Shown here in pieces: positions 49,352 to 58,884 of a DNA stretch of 64,000 nt. The position numbers were made by a program, and so were the translations under genes. The stretch covers positions 6,324,001 through 6,388,000 of the forward strand of contig NZ_CP195106.1 in assembly GCF_051175385.1 (NCBI RefSeq). Direction: 5' to 3'. Position 1 is the stretch's first letter. Each line of letters starts with the position of its first letter. The stretch is from Tundrisphaera lichenicola (GTDB lineage Bacteria > Planctomycetota > Planctomycetia > Isosphaerales > Isosphaeraceae). The notes under the pieces were generated by a model, which saw only the letters and a program-made list of their open reading frames with translations, searched no databases and was not told the origin of the DNA.

Positions 49352-49834
49352 TCATCGACGCGATCGGACGGGCGGGGCAGGGGCCTCGGAGAGCGATCCG
49401 AGGACGCGGATCAGGTCGGCGGCCAGCGCTTCGAGGCCGGCCCCGGGATCGGTCCGGTCGACGACGGCGGTCGAGGCCTGGGCGAGCATCAGGTTGATCG
49501 TCGCCAGCTTCTGACCGGGCAGGGCGTCCCCCCCGGCCCGGAAGTCGGTCCGGACCGCGATGATCGGGATCCCGAGCGCGTAGGCCAACCCGCACTCGAA
49601 GCTCGTCCCGCTATCGGGGTCGGCCCCGTCGAGGATCGCCACGATCGCGTCGGCCGAGCGGACCCCGTCGACATCGACCCGGAAGATCGCGTCCGCGTCG
49701 AGCGTCGCGATCGCCTGGACCTCGGTCTGGGGCAGGAACACCGAATGCCCGGCCTCGGTCAGGAGCCCGGCCAGCCGGAGGTTCCAGGCTCGTTCGGCCT
49801 GGGTGAACAGCGGCCCGGCGAGGTAGAGATTCAT
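49352..49834 (-). CDS. Nucleoside 2-deoxyribosyltransferase family protein
   Basis: 160 residues. The N-terminus MNLYLAGPLFTQAERAWN and the block DSGTSFECGLAYALGIPIIAVRTD (with the catalytic Glu of FECG) are diagnostic. The ATG at 49834 gives the family N-terminus; a longer frame upstream is not conserved-looking. The enzymes move deoxyribose between bases and take part in nucleotide salvage. The gene converges on the 48742 lipoprotein with 4 bp between stops. Confidence 0.92.
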   Translation of the reverse strand: MNLYLAGPLFTQAERAWNLRLAGLLTEAGHSVFLPQTEVQAIATLDADAIFRVDVDGVRSADAIVAILDGADPDSGTSFECGLAYALGIPIIAVRTDFRAGGDALPGQKLATINLMLAQASTAVVDRTDPGAGLEALAADLIRVLGSLSEAPAPPVRSRR

Positions 49835-50128
49835 GATCGTCGAGGATTCCGGTCGGGAATTAGGTTCGAGCGGGCATCCTCCAAGTCTGTCGTGACCGAT
49901 TCGGATTTTCCAGGTTGGATCGATCGCAAGGATCACGACAAACTTCACCGAAGCGCCGGCAAGGGGGATTTTCCGCAAGATCCGGGAGACTCCGGCCGAT
50001 CCTGTTGGGTAGGACAATGTCCCGATGGATGTCGGGACAGAGCGCCCAGGCTCGCGCCTGCCGCCGGAATCGGGCGGGGAAGGGCGGGGGTCGCGGGTCG
50101 AGATTGGTCGGGAAAGGAGTTCCCAGAG

Positions 50129-50869
50129 ATGAATCGGCTTGTACGTTTCAGCCTCGCGCTACTCGGGCTGTCGCTGGTCGCCCCCCTCGGGGCCTACGCC
50201 CAGGACGCCTCGGCCGGATACCGGCCCCTGGCCGGCAAGCCGTCGACGGCGGCCCCCCACAAGCATCGGGGTCGGACCCTCTGCGCCAAGTGCGCGGCGG
50301 CGGCGGAAAAGGTTGGGATGATGCCCCCGGGCAAGATCGTCGCCTGTGCCCACTCGAAGAACGGCGTTTGCACCGCCTGTGCCGCGGCCCTGGCCTTGCC
50401 GGGACCGGTCGTGATGATGGGGTCCCCGTCGGCCGTCGAGGAGCCGGGTCGGGCGGTCGCCAGCTCGGGCCCGGCGGCCGGTGCTCCGATGATGGCCGGT
50501 CGAGGGACCTCGGAGGCCCCGTTCGACGGCGAGATGGGCGGCCCGAGCCCCATCGGCGTGGTCCAGGCCAACTTCTCGCAGGGCGCCCCGACGGGGATGC
50601 CGGCCGCCTCGATGGTGCCCACCGCGTCCTCGATGATGCCCGGCCACGCCATCGCCGAGGCCGGAGCCGGCCCCGCGCCGTTCCAGCACCGGACCACCTC
50701 CTCGTCCAACCCCCGGATTCTCGGCCACCTGTTCGGCTGGTCGGGGATCGGGAGCGAGCGGGCCGAGGCCCGTCGCCAGCGGAAGGTCGAGTCGCACGCC
50801 ATGATCCACTATGACAACGCCGGGTCCACGGTCAACGAAGTGCCCGCCTCGGCGGTCTACGGCCGCTGA
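50129..50869 (+). CDS. Planctomycete secreted protein with CxxC-type N-terminal motif
   Basis: 246 residues with a signal peptide (FSLALLGLSLVAPLGAYAQ). The mature N-terminus has HRGRTLCAKCAAAAEKVG and IVACAHSKNGVCTACAAAL, i.e. Cys pairs that could bind metal or form disulfides. A low-complexity M/P/A/G-rich middle follows, and the C-terminus is ILGHLFGWSG ... YDNAGSTVNEVPASAVYGR. AAAGGAG lies before the ATG. It is closed by a strong terminator. Function unknown; composition suggests an envelope protein. Confidence 0.8.
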   Translation: MNRLVRFSLALLGLSLVAPLGAYAQDASAGYRPLAGKPSTAAPHKHRGRTLCAKCAAAAEKVGMMPPGKIVACAHSKNGVCTACAAALALPGPVVMMGSPSAVEEPGRAVASSGPAAGAPMMAGRGTSEAPFDGEMGGPSPIGVVQANFSQGAPTGMPAASMVPTASSMMPGHAIAEAGAGPAPFQHRTTSSSNPRILGHLFGWSGIGSERAEARRQRKVESHAMIHYDNAGSTVNEVPASAVYGR

Positions 50870-50904
50870 TCTCGCGCCGGATAACACTCCCAATTGCACC
50901 CCAA

Positions 50905-50945
50905 CGGCCTCGCCCCACTCCGGTGGGGCGAGGCCGTCTTCGCTT
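50905..50945 (+). terminator. Strong intrinsic terminator
   Basis: A perfect 14-bp stem (CGGCCTCGCCCCAC with GTGGGGCGAGGCCG) and TCCG tetraloop, followed by TCTTCGCTTT. It lies 35 nt after the stop of the 50129 gene. The 225 bp beyond it, up to 51171, hold no gene. Confidence 0.85.
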
Positions 50946-51170
50946 TGACTCCAGCCGGAGGCCCCGTCCGCCGATGTTAAAGTGCGGAAGCCTGGGTCAT
51001 CAGGCGATTCGGTGTTCGGTGCGAGGGATGGCTCCCCGCGACGACCCGACGCGACCCCGGCGACGATGATGGCGGGTTATGCGTGCAGGACGCCGCAGCC
51101 TCCGCCACCGCTCGCACGATACCGATCCACTCCAGGAGGGATTCCAGCGTCTGACGACAAGGGAGTGACG

Positions 51171-52172
51171 ATGCGTTTCGGTCATTGGCGAGGGGTGATG
51201 TTCGCGGCAGCCCTGTTCCTCTCGATGGCGGCGGGCCGGATGGCCTCGGCCGACGGCTTCGGCCACACGATGCCTCGCGAGATCCTGGCCCGCGACCTGG
51301 CCACCGGCCAGCCCTACATGGCACCCGCGATCCCCTGGGGCCACTATGCCAAGAGTGGCATCGGTGACCACTTCTTCCCCAAGGGCGGCCTCCTGGGCAA
51401 GCTCCACTCGGGAGCCGGCTGCATCGGCTGCGGCAATGGACTCTTCGGCGGACACGGCAACTCGGACGGCCACGGACTCTTCGGCGGCCACGGCGGCAAG
51501 TGCGGCCACGGCCTCTTCAACCATTGCGGCAGCGGAGTCGGTGACGGATGCGGCGACCCCGGCTGCGGTGGCGGCCACGGCAAGCGTCTGAAAAATTGCG
51601 GCCTCTGCAAGGGCAAGGGCTGCGGCCTCTGCCGTTCCAGCGGCGCCGGCGAGCCGATCCACGCCCTGGCGTCGAGCCAGGCCCCGCCGGCCCCGACGAA
51701 GATCGTGATGCCCGCCCCCCAGGCGGCTCCGATGGCCTCCTCCCAGTGCGGCGACCCCGGTTGCAATCTGGGCAAGGGCCACCACCACGGCAATAACGGG
51801 ATGTCCATGGGCGATCCCTGCGGCTCGTGCGGCGGTCGGGGCTGCGGCCTCTGCCACGGCCTGGGTCGGCTCTTCAACCACTCCGGCAACGCCTGCGACT
51901 CCTGCGGCGGCACCGGCTGCGGCAAGTGCGGATTCCTGAGCAAGCTCTGCGGCGGCTGCGGCGGCAAGGGTTGCGGCATGTGCGGCATGGGTGGGCTCGG
52001 CAGCCACCTCAAGGGCAAGCTGGCCGGCCTGCTCCACCACAACAAGATCAAGTACTTCGTCGGCCCCGGCGGGCCGGTCCCCCTCACCCCGGGCTACACC
52101 CCCTACGTGGTGACCACCCGGTCGCCCCGCGACTTCCTGGCCTTCCCGCCCTACACCCCGGACGGATTCTGA
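51171..52172 (+). CDS. Cys/Gly/His-rich secreted protein with CxxCxGxGC repeats
   Basis: 333 residues with a signal peptide (VMFAAALFLSMAAGRMASA). Residues about 80-290 are extremely rich in Cys, Gly and His. DnaJ-zinc-finger-like repeats occur: CGLCKGKGCGLC, CGSCGGRGCGLC, CDSCGGTGCGKC, CGGCGGKGCGMC, interspersed with GLFGGHG, GKGHHHG and similar loops. The C-terminus is ordinary (GPVPLTPGYTPYVVTTRSPRDF). This could be metal-binding or a disulfide-crosslinked envelope protein; it is not DnaJ (no J domain). GGGAG precedes the ATG. Confidence 0.8.
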   Translation: MRFGHWRGVMFAAALFLSMAAGRMASADGFGHTMPREILARDLATGQPYMAPAIPWGHYAKSGIGDHFFPKGGLLGKLHSGAGCIGCGNGLFGGHGNSDGHGLFGGHGGKCGHGLFNHCGSGVGDGCGDPGCGGGHGKRLKNCGLCKGKGCGLCRSSGAGEPIHALASSQAPPAPTKIVMPAPQAAPMASSQCGDPGCNLGKGHHHGNNGMSMGDPCGSCGGRGCGLCHGLGRLFNHSGNACDSCGGTGCGKCGFLSKLCGGCGGKGCGMCGMGGLGSHLKGKLAGLLHHNKIKYFVGPGGPVPLTPGYTPYVVTTRSPRDFLAFPPYTPDGF

Positions 52173-52186
52173 TCGCTCGAAACCCG

Positions 52187-52227
52187 GGCCCCGCCCTCCC
52201 GAGGAGTCGGAAGGGCGGGGCCTTGTT
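52187..52227 (+). terminator. Intrinsic terminator after the Cys/Gly-rich gene
   Basis: Stem GGCCCCGCCCT/AGGGCGGGGCC (52187-52197 with 52212-52222) with a 14-nt loop, followed by TTGTT. It begins 14 nt after the stop codon. Confidence 0.8.
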
Positions 52228-52301
52228 CCCTGGATTGATATCAGGCCCACCCGACTCCCTCTGTCGGCCCGGCCATCCCCGCGTCTGACACGGAGGATTC
52301 G

Positions 52302-52835
52302 ATGCGACGCGCTCTCGACCCGATGACCCGACCGTCCTGGCTCTGCCTGGGCCTCCTGGCCGCCCTCCTGGGCGCACCGACCGCCGCGAAAGCACAGGTC
52401 CCTCAGCCCCACATCCCCGATGTGAATGAGCGAAGCGGCCTCCTCCAGCGGTTCCGGATGTTCAAGACCAACCTGCCGCAAGACCCGTATCGCGACACCT
52501 TCTACGGCTCACGCTACGGCGATCACGGCAAGATACTCGACACCAACACCTTCTACGACGGCGGCCTTTACGGCGTCCGGCTCCCGGCGAAGGACACCGC
52601 CTCGGTCTATCCCTTCTTCTTCGGCTCGCCCGGCCGGAGCACGATCACCGAGGAAAGCCGTGCCTGGAAGCCCTCGTGCCTCCGGGCGATCCAGCAGCTC
52701 ACCCACCAGCGAAAGCCGGTCGGGATGTATTACGACCGGGGCAGCTATGTCCCGATTTACGACCTCGACTCGTTCTCGCCCGGCCCCGGGCCCGATTATT
52801 TCCCCTGGTTCTTCCAGGGCTCACGCGGCGGTTGA
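52302..52835 (+). CDS. Small secreted protein of unknown function
   Basis: 177 residues with a signal peptide (LCLGLLAALLGAPTAAKAQ). The mature protein is aromatic-rich (FFFGSPGRSTIT, YYDRGSYVPIYDLDSF, GPDYFPWFFQGS) with no known domain. It is the third in a row of secreted planctomycete-type proteins (50129, 51171, 52302), each with its own transcription unit. Function unknown. Confidence 0.75.
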   Translation: MRRALDPMTRPSWLCLGLLAALLGAPTAAKAQVPQPHIPDVNERSGLLQRFRMFKTNLPQDPYRDTFYGSRYGDHGKILDTNTFYDGGLYGVRLPAKDTASVYPFFFGSPGRSTITEESRAWKPSCLRAIQQLTHQRKPVGMYYDRGSYVPIYDLDSFSPGPGPDYFPWFFQGSRGG

Positions 52836-53041
52836 ACGCCGGCCCTCCCGATCTCCGGACGCGCCCAAGCTCCCCTCGGCTCGCCTTTCCTCTCCGGAGG
52901 ATCGGGGATCCGGGGGGTCTTTCATTTGAGGGCCGTCCGCTCCCGAATCGGCAAACTGGCATGGGTTGTGCTGGATTATCCGGTGGCACCGACCCTTCGG
53001 GATGGCCGGTGCCGTCGATCTAACCTGGAGTCACCGGCGCC

Positions 53042-53836
53042 ATGAGCTTCGCACACCCTCCCCGAGTCGCGGTCCAGGGGATCCGCGATTACGAAGAAGA
53101 ACATCGCCCGACCAGCGGGATCAACGTCGGGAATGTCGAACGCTGGGCCTCGGCCATCGGCGGGACCCTCCTGATGACCCACGGCCTGAAGCGAGGGAGC
53201 TTCGGCGGCCTCGCGCTGGCGATCCTCGGCGGGAGCCTCGTTTACCGGGGCCTCGGCGGACACTGCCCGGCCTACGAGCTCTTGCAGATCGACACCTCCG
53301 ATAAGCACCGGGCCGAAGACCAGGAACATCCCTTCCAGGGCCGCCTCATCAAGCACTCGACCACCATCGAAGGCCCGGCCGAGGACCTCTATCGGTTCTG
53401 GCGAGAACAGACCAACGCGCCCCGGTTCATGAGCAACGTCGAATCGGTCACGATGACCGGCGAGAAGACCTCGCACTGGGTGGCGAAAGGCCCGATGGGG
53501 CGGGACTTCGCCTGGGATTCGGAAATCATCAACGAGGAACCGGGGCGTTTATTCGCCTGGAAGTCGCTGCCGGGGAGCGACCTGAACCATGCCGGGACCG
53601 TCCGCTTCGAACCGGCGACCGGGGGCCGAGGGACCGTCGTCACCCTGGAAATCAGCTACGAGCCGCCCGCCGGCACCCTGGGGGTCGTGGTCGCCAAGCT
53701 CCTTGGCGAGGACCCGGACGGTCAGACCCGGGAGAACCTCCGCCGCTTCAAGCAGCTCATGGAAACCGGGGTGATCGCCACGGTCGAGGGCCAGACCTCC
53801 GGTCGAGTCGATCTGCCCACGAGACTCGGCTCCTGA
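53042..53836 (+). CDS. DUF2892 domain fused to an SRPBCC (polyketide cyclase-like) domain
   Basis: 264 residues. The N-terminal part is a DUF2892-type hairpin (NVGNVERWASAIGGTLLMTHG, LALAILGGSLVYRGL, GHCPAYELL). The C-terminal part, about 100-250, is an SRPBCC lipid/ligand-binding fold (STTIEGPAEDLYRFWREQTNAPRFM, GPMGRDFAWDSEIINEEPGRLFAWKSL in pieces, TVVTLEISYEPPAGTLG). The layout is known from bacterial stress-linked membrane proteins. The zinc alcohol dehydrogenase lies 81 nt downstream. Confidence 0.87.
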   Translation: MSFAHPPRVAVQGIRDYEEEHRPTSGINVGNVERWASAIGGTLLMTHGLKRGSFGGLALAILGGSLVYRGLGGHCPAYELLQIDTSDKHRAEDQEHPFQGRLIKHSTTIEGPAEDLYRFWREQTNAPRFMSNVESVTMTGEKTSHWVAKGPMGRDFAWDSEIINEEPGRLFAWKSLPGSDLNHAGTVRFEPATGGRGTVVTLEISYEPPAGTLGVVVAKLLGEDPDGQTRENLRRFKQLMETGVIATVEGQTSGRVDLPTRLGS

Positions 53837-53917
53837 GTCGAGATCCACGGGAGACGATTCCCGACGCGCACTCCCGCCACCCAACCTCACCATAAAACAC
53901 CAGGGCGAATCCAAATC

Positions 53918-55084
53918 ATGAAGGCCGTATGCTGGGAGGGGAAGGGGAAAGTCCGCGTCGAAGCGGTCCCCGACCCCAGGATCCTGAACCCCCGCGACGC
54001 GATCGTCCGGATCACCTCGACGGCGATCTGCGGGTCCGATCTCCACCTCTACGACGGGTATATCCCGACCATGCAGAAGGGGGACATCCTCGGCCATGAA
54101 TTCATGGGCGAGGTCGTCGAGCTGGGCCGGGAGGTCAAGAACCTCCGGCTCGGCGACCGGGTCGTCGTCCCATTCCCGATCTCCTGCGGCCGCTGCTTCT
54201 TCTGCAAGAAGGGGCTCTGGTCCTGCTGCGACAACTCGAACCCCAACGCGGCGCTGGCCGAGCTGGCCTATGGCTACTCCTCGTCCGGAATCTTCGGGTA
54301 CTCCCACCTGTTCGGCGGCTATGCCGGGGGACAGGCCGAATATGCCCGGGTCCCGTACGCCGATGTCGGGCCGATCAAGATCCCCGACGGGCTCGATGAC
54401 GAACAGGTCCTCTTCCTCTCGGATATCTTCCCGACCGGCTACATGGCGGCCGAGAATTGCGGGATCCAGGGGGGAGACACCGTGGCCGTCTGGGGTTGCG
54501 GGCCGGTCGGCCAGTTCGCGATCCGGAGCGCCTTCCTCCTCGGTGCCGAGCGCGTCCTCGCCATCGACGAGATCCCCGGGAGGCTCCGACTGGCCGAGAA
54601 GGCCGGGGCCGAGACGATCGACTTCGGTCGGCAAGACGTCTTCGAGACGATCCGGGAGAAGACCGGCGGCCGGGGCGCGGACTCGTGCATCGACGCGGTC
54701 GGCCTGGAGGCGCACGGGCACACCATCGGGGCGGCTTACGATCGCGCCAGGGCGTTCGTCGGCCTGACCACCGACCGGATCACCTCGGTCCGCCAGGCCA
54801 TCCAATCGTGCCGGAAGGGGGGGACCGTCTCGATCCCCGGCGTCTATGGGGGGCTCCCCGACAAGTTCCCCCTCGGGGCGGCCTTCTCCAAGGGCCTGAC
54901 CTTCAAGATGGGCCAGACCCACGTCCACCGCTACCTCCAACCCCTCCTCGAACGGATCCAGAAGGGGGAGATCGACCCGACGGTAATCATCACCCACCGG
55001 ATCAAGCTCGACCAGGCCGCCGAAGGATACGCCACCTTCCACTCCGATAAGGATTGCTGCATGAAGGTCGTCATGAAGCCCTGA
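53918..55084 (+). CDS. Zinc-dependent alcohol/formaldehyde dehydrogenase (MDR family)
   Basis: 388 residues. Catalytic zinc ligands are C38 (TAICGSDLH) and the H/E pair of GHEFMG; structural zinc Cys are in SCGRCFFCKKGLWSCC. The NAD motif is VWGCGPVGQFAIRSA. The long form with HVHRYLQPLLERI matches the glutathione-independent formaldehyde dehydrogenase-like branch. It probably oxidises a short alcohol or aldehyde adduct. It follows the SRPBCC gene and may be stress-induced with it. Confidence 0.93.
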   Translation: MKAVCWEGKGKVRVEAVPDPRILNPRDAIVRITSTAICGSDLHLYDGYIPTMQKGDILGHEFMGEVVELGREVKNLRLGDRVVVPFPISCGRCFFCKKGLWSCCDNSNPNAALAELAYGYSSSGIFGYSHLFGGYAGGQAEYARVPYADVGPIKIPDGLDDEQVLFLSDIFPTGYMAAENCGIQGGDTVAVWGCGPVGQFAIRSAFLLGAERVLAIDEIPGRLRLAEKAGAETIDFGRQDVFETIREKTGGRGADSCIDAVGLEAHGHTIGAAYDRARAFVGLTTDRITSVRQAIQSCRKGGTVSIPGVYGGLPDKFPLGAAFSKGLTFKMGQTHVHRYLQPLLERIQKGEIDPTVIITHRIKLDQAAEGYATFHSDKDCCMKVVMKP

Positions 55085-55220
55085 GCCGTCGAACGATCGG
55101 GTTCCGGGAGGTCGTTTTGATATTGACGTGAAAAGGTTGCCCAATTTGCCGAATCGATCGATTTCTCCGAACTATCGACGGGGTTGACGGTTCCGAAGGG
55201 CCGTCCCCCGTTCCGGTTGC

Positions 55221-55249
55221 TTGACAGTACCCGGCCCATGCAATAGAGT
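55221..55249 (+). promoter_or_regulatory. Sigma70-type promoter for the Tex gene
   Basis: TTGACA at 55221-55226, a 17-bp spacer, and TAGAGT at 55244-55249. The consensus -35 and optimal spacing are good. It lies 120 bp before the tex start, in the 284-bp intergenic region. Confidence 0.65.
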
Positions 55250-55368
55250 GTGCGGTCTTAGCGGAAACTCTCGAATGCTGGGCTGATCCGCGCGCTCGAT
55301 CCGCGACCTCCACTCTGGTGGCGGACCCCGCCGTGTTGTCGCCGTTCTCCTATCAGGTATACCTCGCC

Positions 55369-58300
55369 ATGGACACACCGATTCAGGTCGACCTGGGCCG
55401 GATCGCGCAGGACCTCCAGATCCGGCGCGTTCAGGTGGAGAGCGTCGTTCAGTTGCTCGATGAGGGCAACACGGTGCCGTTCATCACCCGGTACCGCAAA
55501 GAGCGGACCGGAAACCTCAACGAAATCGCGATCCGCGAGATCCAGCTCCGGGTCGGCCGGCTCCGCGAGCTGGCCGAGCGCAAGGAGACGATCCTCAAGG
55601 CCATCGAGGCCCAGGGCAAACTCTCCGAGGAGCTGGCCGCCGCCATCCGCTCGGCCGACAACGCCAAGCGGCTCGAAGACCTCTACCTCCCCTTCAAGCC
55701 CAAGAAGAAGACCAAGGCGTCCGACGCCCGAGACAAGGGGCTCGAGCCCCTGGCCCTCCGGATCTGGAACCACGACGACACGCTGACCGACCTGGACGCC
55801 GCCGCCCAGGAATTCGTCAACGCCGAGAAAGAGCTGGAGTCGACCGAGAAGGTCCTCGAAGGGGTCGGCCACATCCTGGCCGAGGCGATCAACGAGCTGG
55901 CCATCGTCCGCGATGCGGTCCGCCGGGTCGTCTGGAAGACCGGCAAGATCTCGACGACGAAGGCCGAGATCGCCGAGGGGGAAGGGCTCGAATATCGCGA
56001 CTACTTCGCCTACTCCGAGCCGATCGCCAACATCCCGCCCCACCGGGTCCTGGCCATCAATCGGGGCGACAAGGAAGGCCCGCTGAAGGTCAAGCTCGAA
56101 GTGAACCGGCAGGAGCTGGAGGGGGCCACGTTCTCTCAGCTCCCGCTCGACCAGCACCCCCAGGCCGACTTCTTCCGGAAATCGGCGCTGGACGCGCTGG
56201 ACCGACTGCTCCTCCCGAGCATGGAGCGTGAAGTCCGCCGCGACCTGACCGAGATGGCCGAACGCCACGCGGTGGACGTCTTCGCGAGGAATCTCCGGAG
56301 CCTCCTGCTCCAGCCGCCGATCACCAAGCAGGTCGTGATGGCCATCGACCCCGGCTTCCGGAACGGCTGCAAGGTGGCCGTCCTCGGCGAGCACGGCGAG
56401 CTACTCGACCACGGCGTGATCCATCCCCACCCGCCCCAGAATCGGCGGCACGAGGCCAAGGTCTTCCTCAAAGACCTCGTCGGCAAGCACAAGGTGGGCG
56501 TCGTCGCCATCGGCAACGGGACCGCCTGCCGGGAAACCGAGGAGTTGATCGCCGAGATCATCGCCGAGGGGACCCACTTCCACGAGAACCCCGAAGCGAC
56601 ATCGATCGAGGCCCCGGCCGGTTCCGCCGAACCGGCGACCGCGCCCGCCGCCGAGGCCCCGGAACCCCCGATCGAAACGCCGGCCGAACCAGCCGAGGCC
56701 GCGATGGCCACGCCGGGCGAGGCCGAGGCATCGGTCGAGACGACCCCGACCGAGCCCGTCGCCCACGAAGCGACCAACGGCGACGCCACCCCGCCGAAGG
56801 CCGAGGGGGAAACCCAGGAGCCGGTCGAGTCGCTCCCGCCGATCTCGGGCGGTTCGCCCGAAGCCGAGGAGGAGACCCAACCCGAGGCCACGCAGCCTCC
56901 CCCCTCGACCCCCGAGGCGGAAGCCCCCACGCACGCCGAGGCAACCCCGAGCCCGGCCGAAGTCGTCGCCGAAACCCCGGAAGCCCCGGAAGCCCCCGCG
57001 GAAGTGGCGTCCGAACCGGCCGCGACCCCGGAAGTTCCCGAAGTCGCCGCCGAAGCCCCAGCATCGACCGAAACTCCCGGGCTCGCGCCCGACGAAGCCC
57101 AGCACGGCGAAGGCTCGACTCCCGCCGCCGAGGAGGAGATCACCGCCGTCGGGGCGCCGACCGAACCCCCGAGCGCCGAGGCGACGCCGACCGAGGCCCC
57201 CAAGAAGCCGCCCCGCGACCGCGAGGCTCGCCAGAAGAACAAGCAGGATCAGCCGCCCCGGCCACCCAAGCCCCGGCAGCCGCCGCCCCCGCCCAAGCCG
57301 CACCCGGCCGACGCCCAGCTCGCGCAGCTGGCCTACGTGATCGTCAACGAGGCCGGCGCCAGCGTCTACTCGGTGAGCCCGGTCGGTCGCGAGGAATTCC
57401 CCGACTTCGACGACAAGGTCCGGGGCACGATCTCGATCGGACGTCGGCTCCAGGACCCGCTGGCCGAGTTGGTCAAGATCGAGCCCCAGAATATCGGAGT
57501 GGGCCTCTACCAGCACGACGTCAACCCGAAGCAACTCAAGGAGTCGCTCGAAGGGGTGATCGCCAGCTGCGTGAACTTCGTCGGCGTCGATCTGAATACT
57601 GCCAGCGTCCCGCTCCTCCGCCACGTCTCGGGACTGAATCAGCTCACGGCGCGTCGGGTCGTGGAGCGTCGCTCCCAGCAAGGCCCCTACAAGAGCCGTG
57701 CCGAGCTGATGGAGGTCGAGGGGATCGGCCCGGCCACCTTCACGCAGGCGGCGGGGTTCCTCAAGATCGGCGGCGGGGCCAACCCGCTCGACCGGACCTG
57801 GGTCCACCCCGAGAGCTATCCCACGGTCGAGAAGCTCCTGGAGAAGTTCGAGCTGACCCCCGAAGTCGTCCGTGACCGCGAGAAGCTGCCCGATCTCCAC
57901 ACCAAGCTCAACGAGGCCGATGTCGCCGCCGTGGCCAAGGAGCTGGAGGTGGGCGAGCCCACCCTTCACGACATCTTCGAGGCCCTGGCCCGGCCCGACC
58001 GCGACCCTCGCGATGACCTCCCCAAGCCGATCTTCAAGAAGGGCGTCCTGAAGCTCGAAGACCTGGTCGCCGGGATGGAGCTGAAGGGGACGGTCCTCAA
58101 CGTGGTCGACTTCGGCGCGTTCGTCGATATCGGCCTGAAGGACTCGGGGCTGGTCCACATCAGCCAGCTGGCCAACCGCTACATCAAGAGCCCGCACGAC
58201 GTGGTGAGCGTCGGCGACGTGGTCTCGGTCTGGGTCATGGGCGTCGATGGCGAGCGCAAACGCGTCTCGCTGACGATGGTCAAGCCGGGGACCGAACGCC

Positions 58301-58851
58301 CCCGGGGCGAACGCCAGAGTGGCGGTCGCCGGCCCCAGGGCGAGGGGGGCGAACGGCGATCGGGCGGCCCTCGCGGGCCTCGTCGCGAGGCGGGAACCCC
58401 TTCGAATCTGACATCTCCCCCGGTCGGGACCCCGGCCGGAGGCCAGCCCGGCGGCGAAGGCCCGCCCCGAAGGCCCGACTCCAGGCCGGGCGGTCGAGAG
58501 AGCAACTTCCGCCCCGCGGGCGGCGGCCAGAATCGCGGTGGTCCGCGTCCCGGCGGCTACGGTGGCGGACCGGGTGGGAATCGCGGAGGAGGCGGCGGAG
58601 GTCGGTTCGAGCGACCGGCGACCCCCTCGCCGATCATGACGCCTCGGCCCACCAAGCCCGCACCCCCGCCGCCCCCGCTCTCCAAGGACGCGCTGACCGG
58701 CAGCGTGCCGCTCCGCTCCTTCGGGCAGCTCAAGCAGCTCTGGACGGCCAAGGTCGAGGGGCCGAACGAAGGCGAGGGGGGCGAGTCGCCCGAGTCGGCA
58801 CCGGCTCCCGAAACTCCCCCCGAGTCACCAGCTTCGGGCTCGGAATCCTGA
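55369..58851 (+). CDS. tex: Tex-family RNA-binding transcription accessory protein with large disordered insert and RGG-like tail
   Basis: 1160 residues from the ATG at 55369 (a GTG 17 codons earlier is open), far longer than usual Tex (about 770). The order is: N-terminal helical domain (VDLGRIAQDLQI ... TVPFITRYRKERTG), YqgF-like RNase fold (about 323-400, VVMAIDPGFRNGCKVAV, AIGNGTACRETEELI), then an insert of about 245 residues of low-complexity A/P/E/T (about 403-648), then YVIVNEAGASVYSVS, helix-hairpin-helix region, S1 domain (about 895-975, GTVLNVVDFGAFVDIGL). The tail (about 980-1095) is rich in R/G/P with RGG-like pieces. Tex binds RNA and aids transcription and stress survival. A strong promoter and terminator frame the gene. 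Confidence 0.92.
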   Translation: MDTPIQVDLGRIAQDLQIRRVQVESVVQLLDEGNTVPFITRYRKERTGNLNEIAIREIQLRVGRLRELAERKETILKAIEAQGKLSEELAAAIRSADNAKRLEDLYLPFKPKKKTKASDARDKGLEPLALRIWNHDDTLTDLDAAAQEFVNAEKELESTEKVLEGVGHILAEAINELAIVRDAVRRVVWKTGKISTTKAEIAEGEGLEYRDYFAYSEPIANIPPHRVLAINRGDKEGPLKVKLEVNRQELEGATFSQLPLDQHPQADFFRKSALDALDRLLLPSMEREVRRDLTEMAERHAVDVFARNLRSLLLQPPITKQVVMAIDPGFRNGCKVAVLGEHGELLDHGVIHPHPPQNRRHEAKVFLKDLVGKHKVGVVAIGNGTACRETEELIAEIIAEGTHFHENPEATSIEAPAGSAEPATAPAAEAPEPPIETPAEPAEAAMATPGEAEASVETTPTEPVAHEATNGDATPPKAEGETQEPVESLPPISGGSPEAEEETQPEATQPPPSTPEAEAPTHAEATPSPAEVVAETPEAPEAPAEVASEPAATPEVPEVAAEAPASTETPGLAPDEAQHGEGSTPAAEEEITAVGAPTEPPSAEATPTEAPKKPPRDREARQKNKQDQPPRPPKPRQPPPPPKPHPADAQLAQLAYVIVNEAGASVYSVSPVGREEFPDFDDKVRGTISIGRRLQDPLAELVKIEPQNIGVGLYQHDVNPKQLKESLEGVIASCVNFVGVDLNTASVPLLRHVSGLNQLTARRVVERRSQQGPYKSRAELMEVEGIGPATFTQAAGFLKIGGGANPLDRTWVHPESYPTVEKLLEKFELTPEVVRDREKLPDLHTKLNEADVAAVAKELEVGEPTLHDIFEALARPDRDPRDDLPKPIFKKGVLKLEDLVAGMELKGTVLNVVDFGAFVDIGLKDSGLVHISQLANRYIKSPHDVVSVGDVVSVWVMGVDGERKRVSLTMVKPGTERPRGERQSGGRRPQGEGGERRSGGPRGPRREAGTPSNLTSPPVGTPAGGQPGGEGPPRRPDSRPGGRESNFRPAGGGQNRGGPRPGGYGGGPGGNRGGGGGGRFERPATPSPIMTPRPTKPAPPPPPLSKDALTGSVPLRSFGQLKQLWTAKVEGPNEGEGGESPESAPAPETPPESPASGSES

Positions 58852-58884
58852 ACCCAGCCCCTTCGAGGCAACCCAATTCTCCCG

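Noticed and set aside
56401..58197. Long minus-strand Gly/Arg/Leu-rich frame within tex
   Set aside because: It is the antisense of the Tex insert and its low complexity simply mirrors the A/P/E-rich coding strand.
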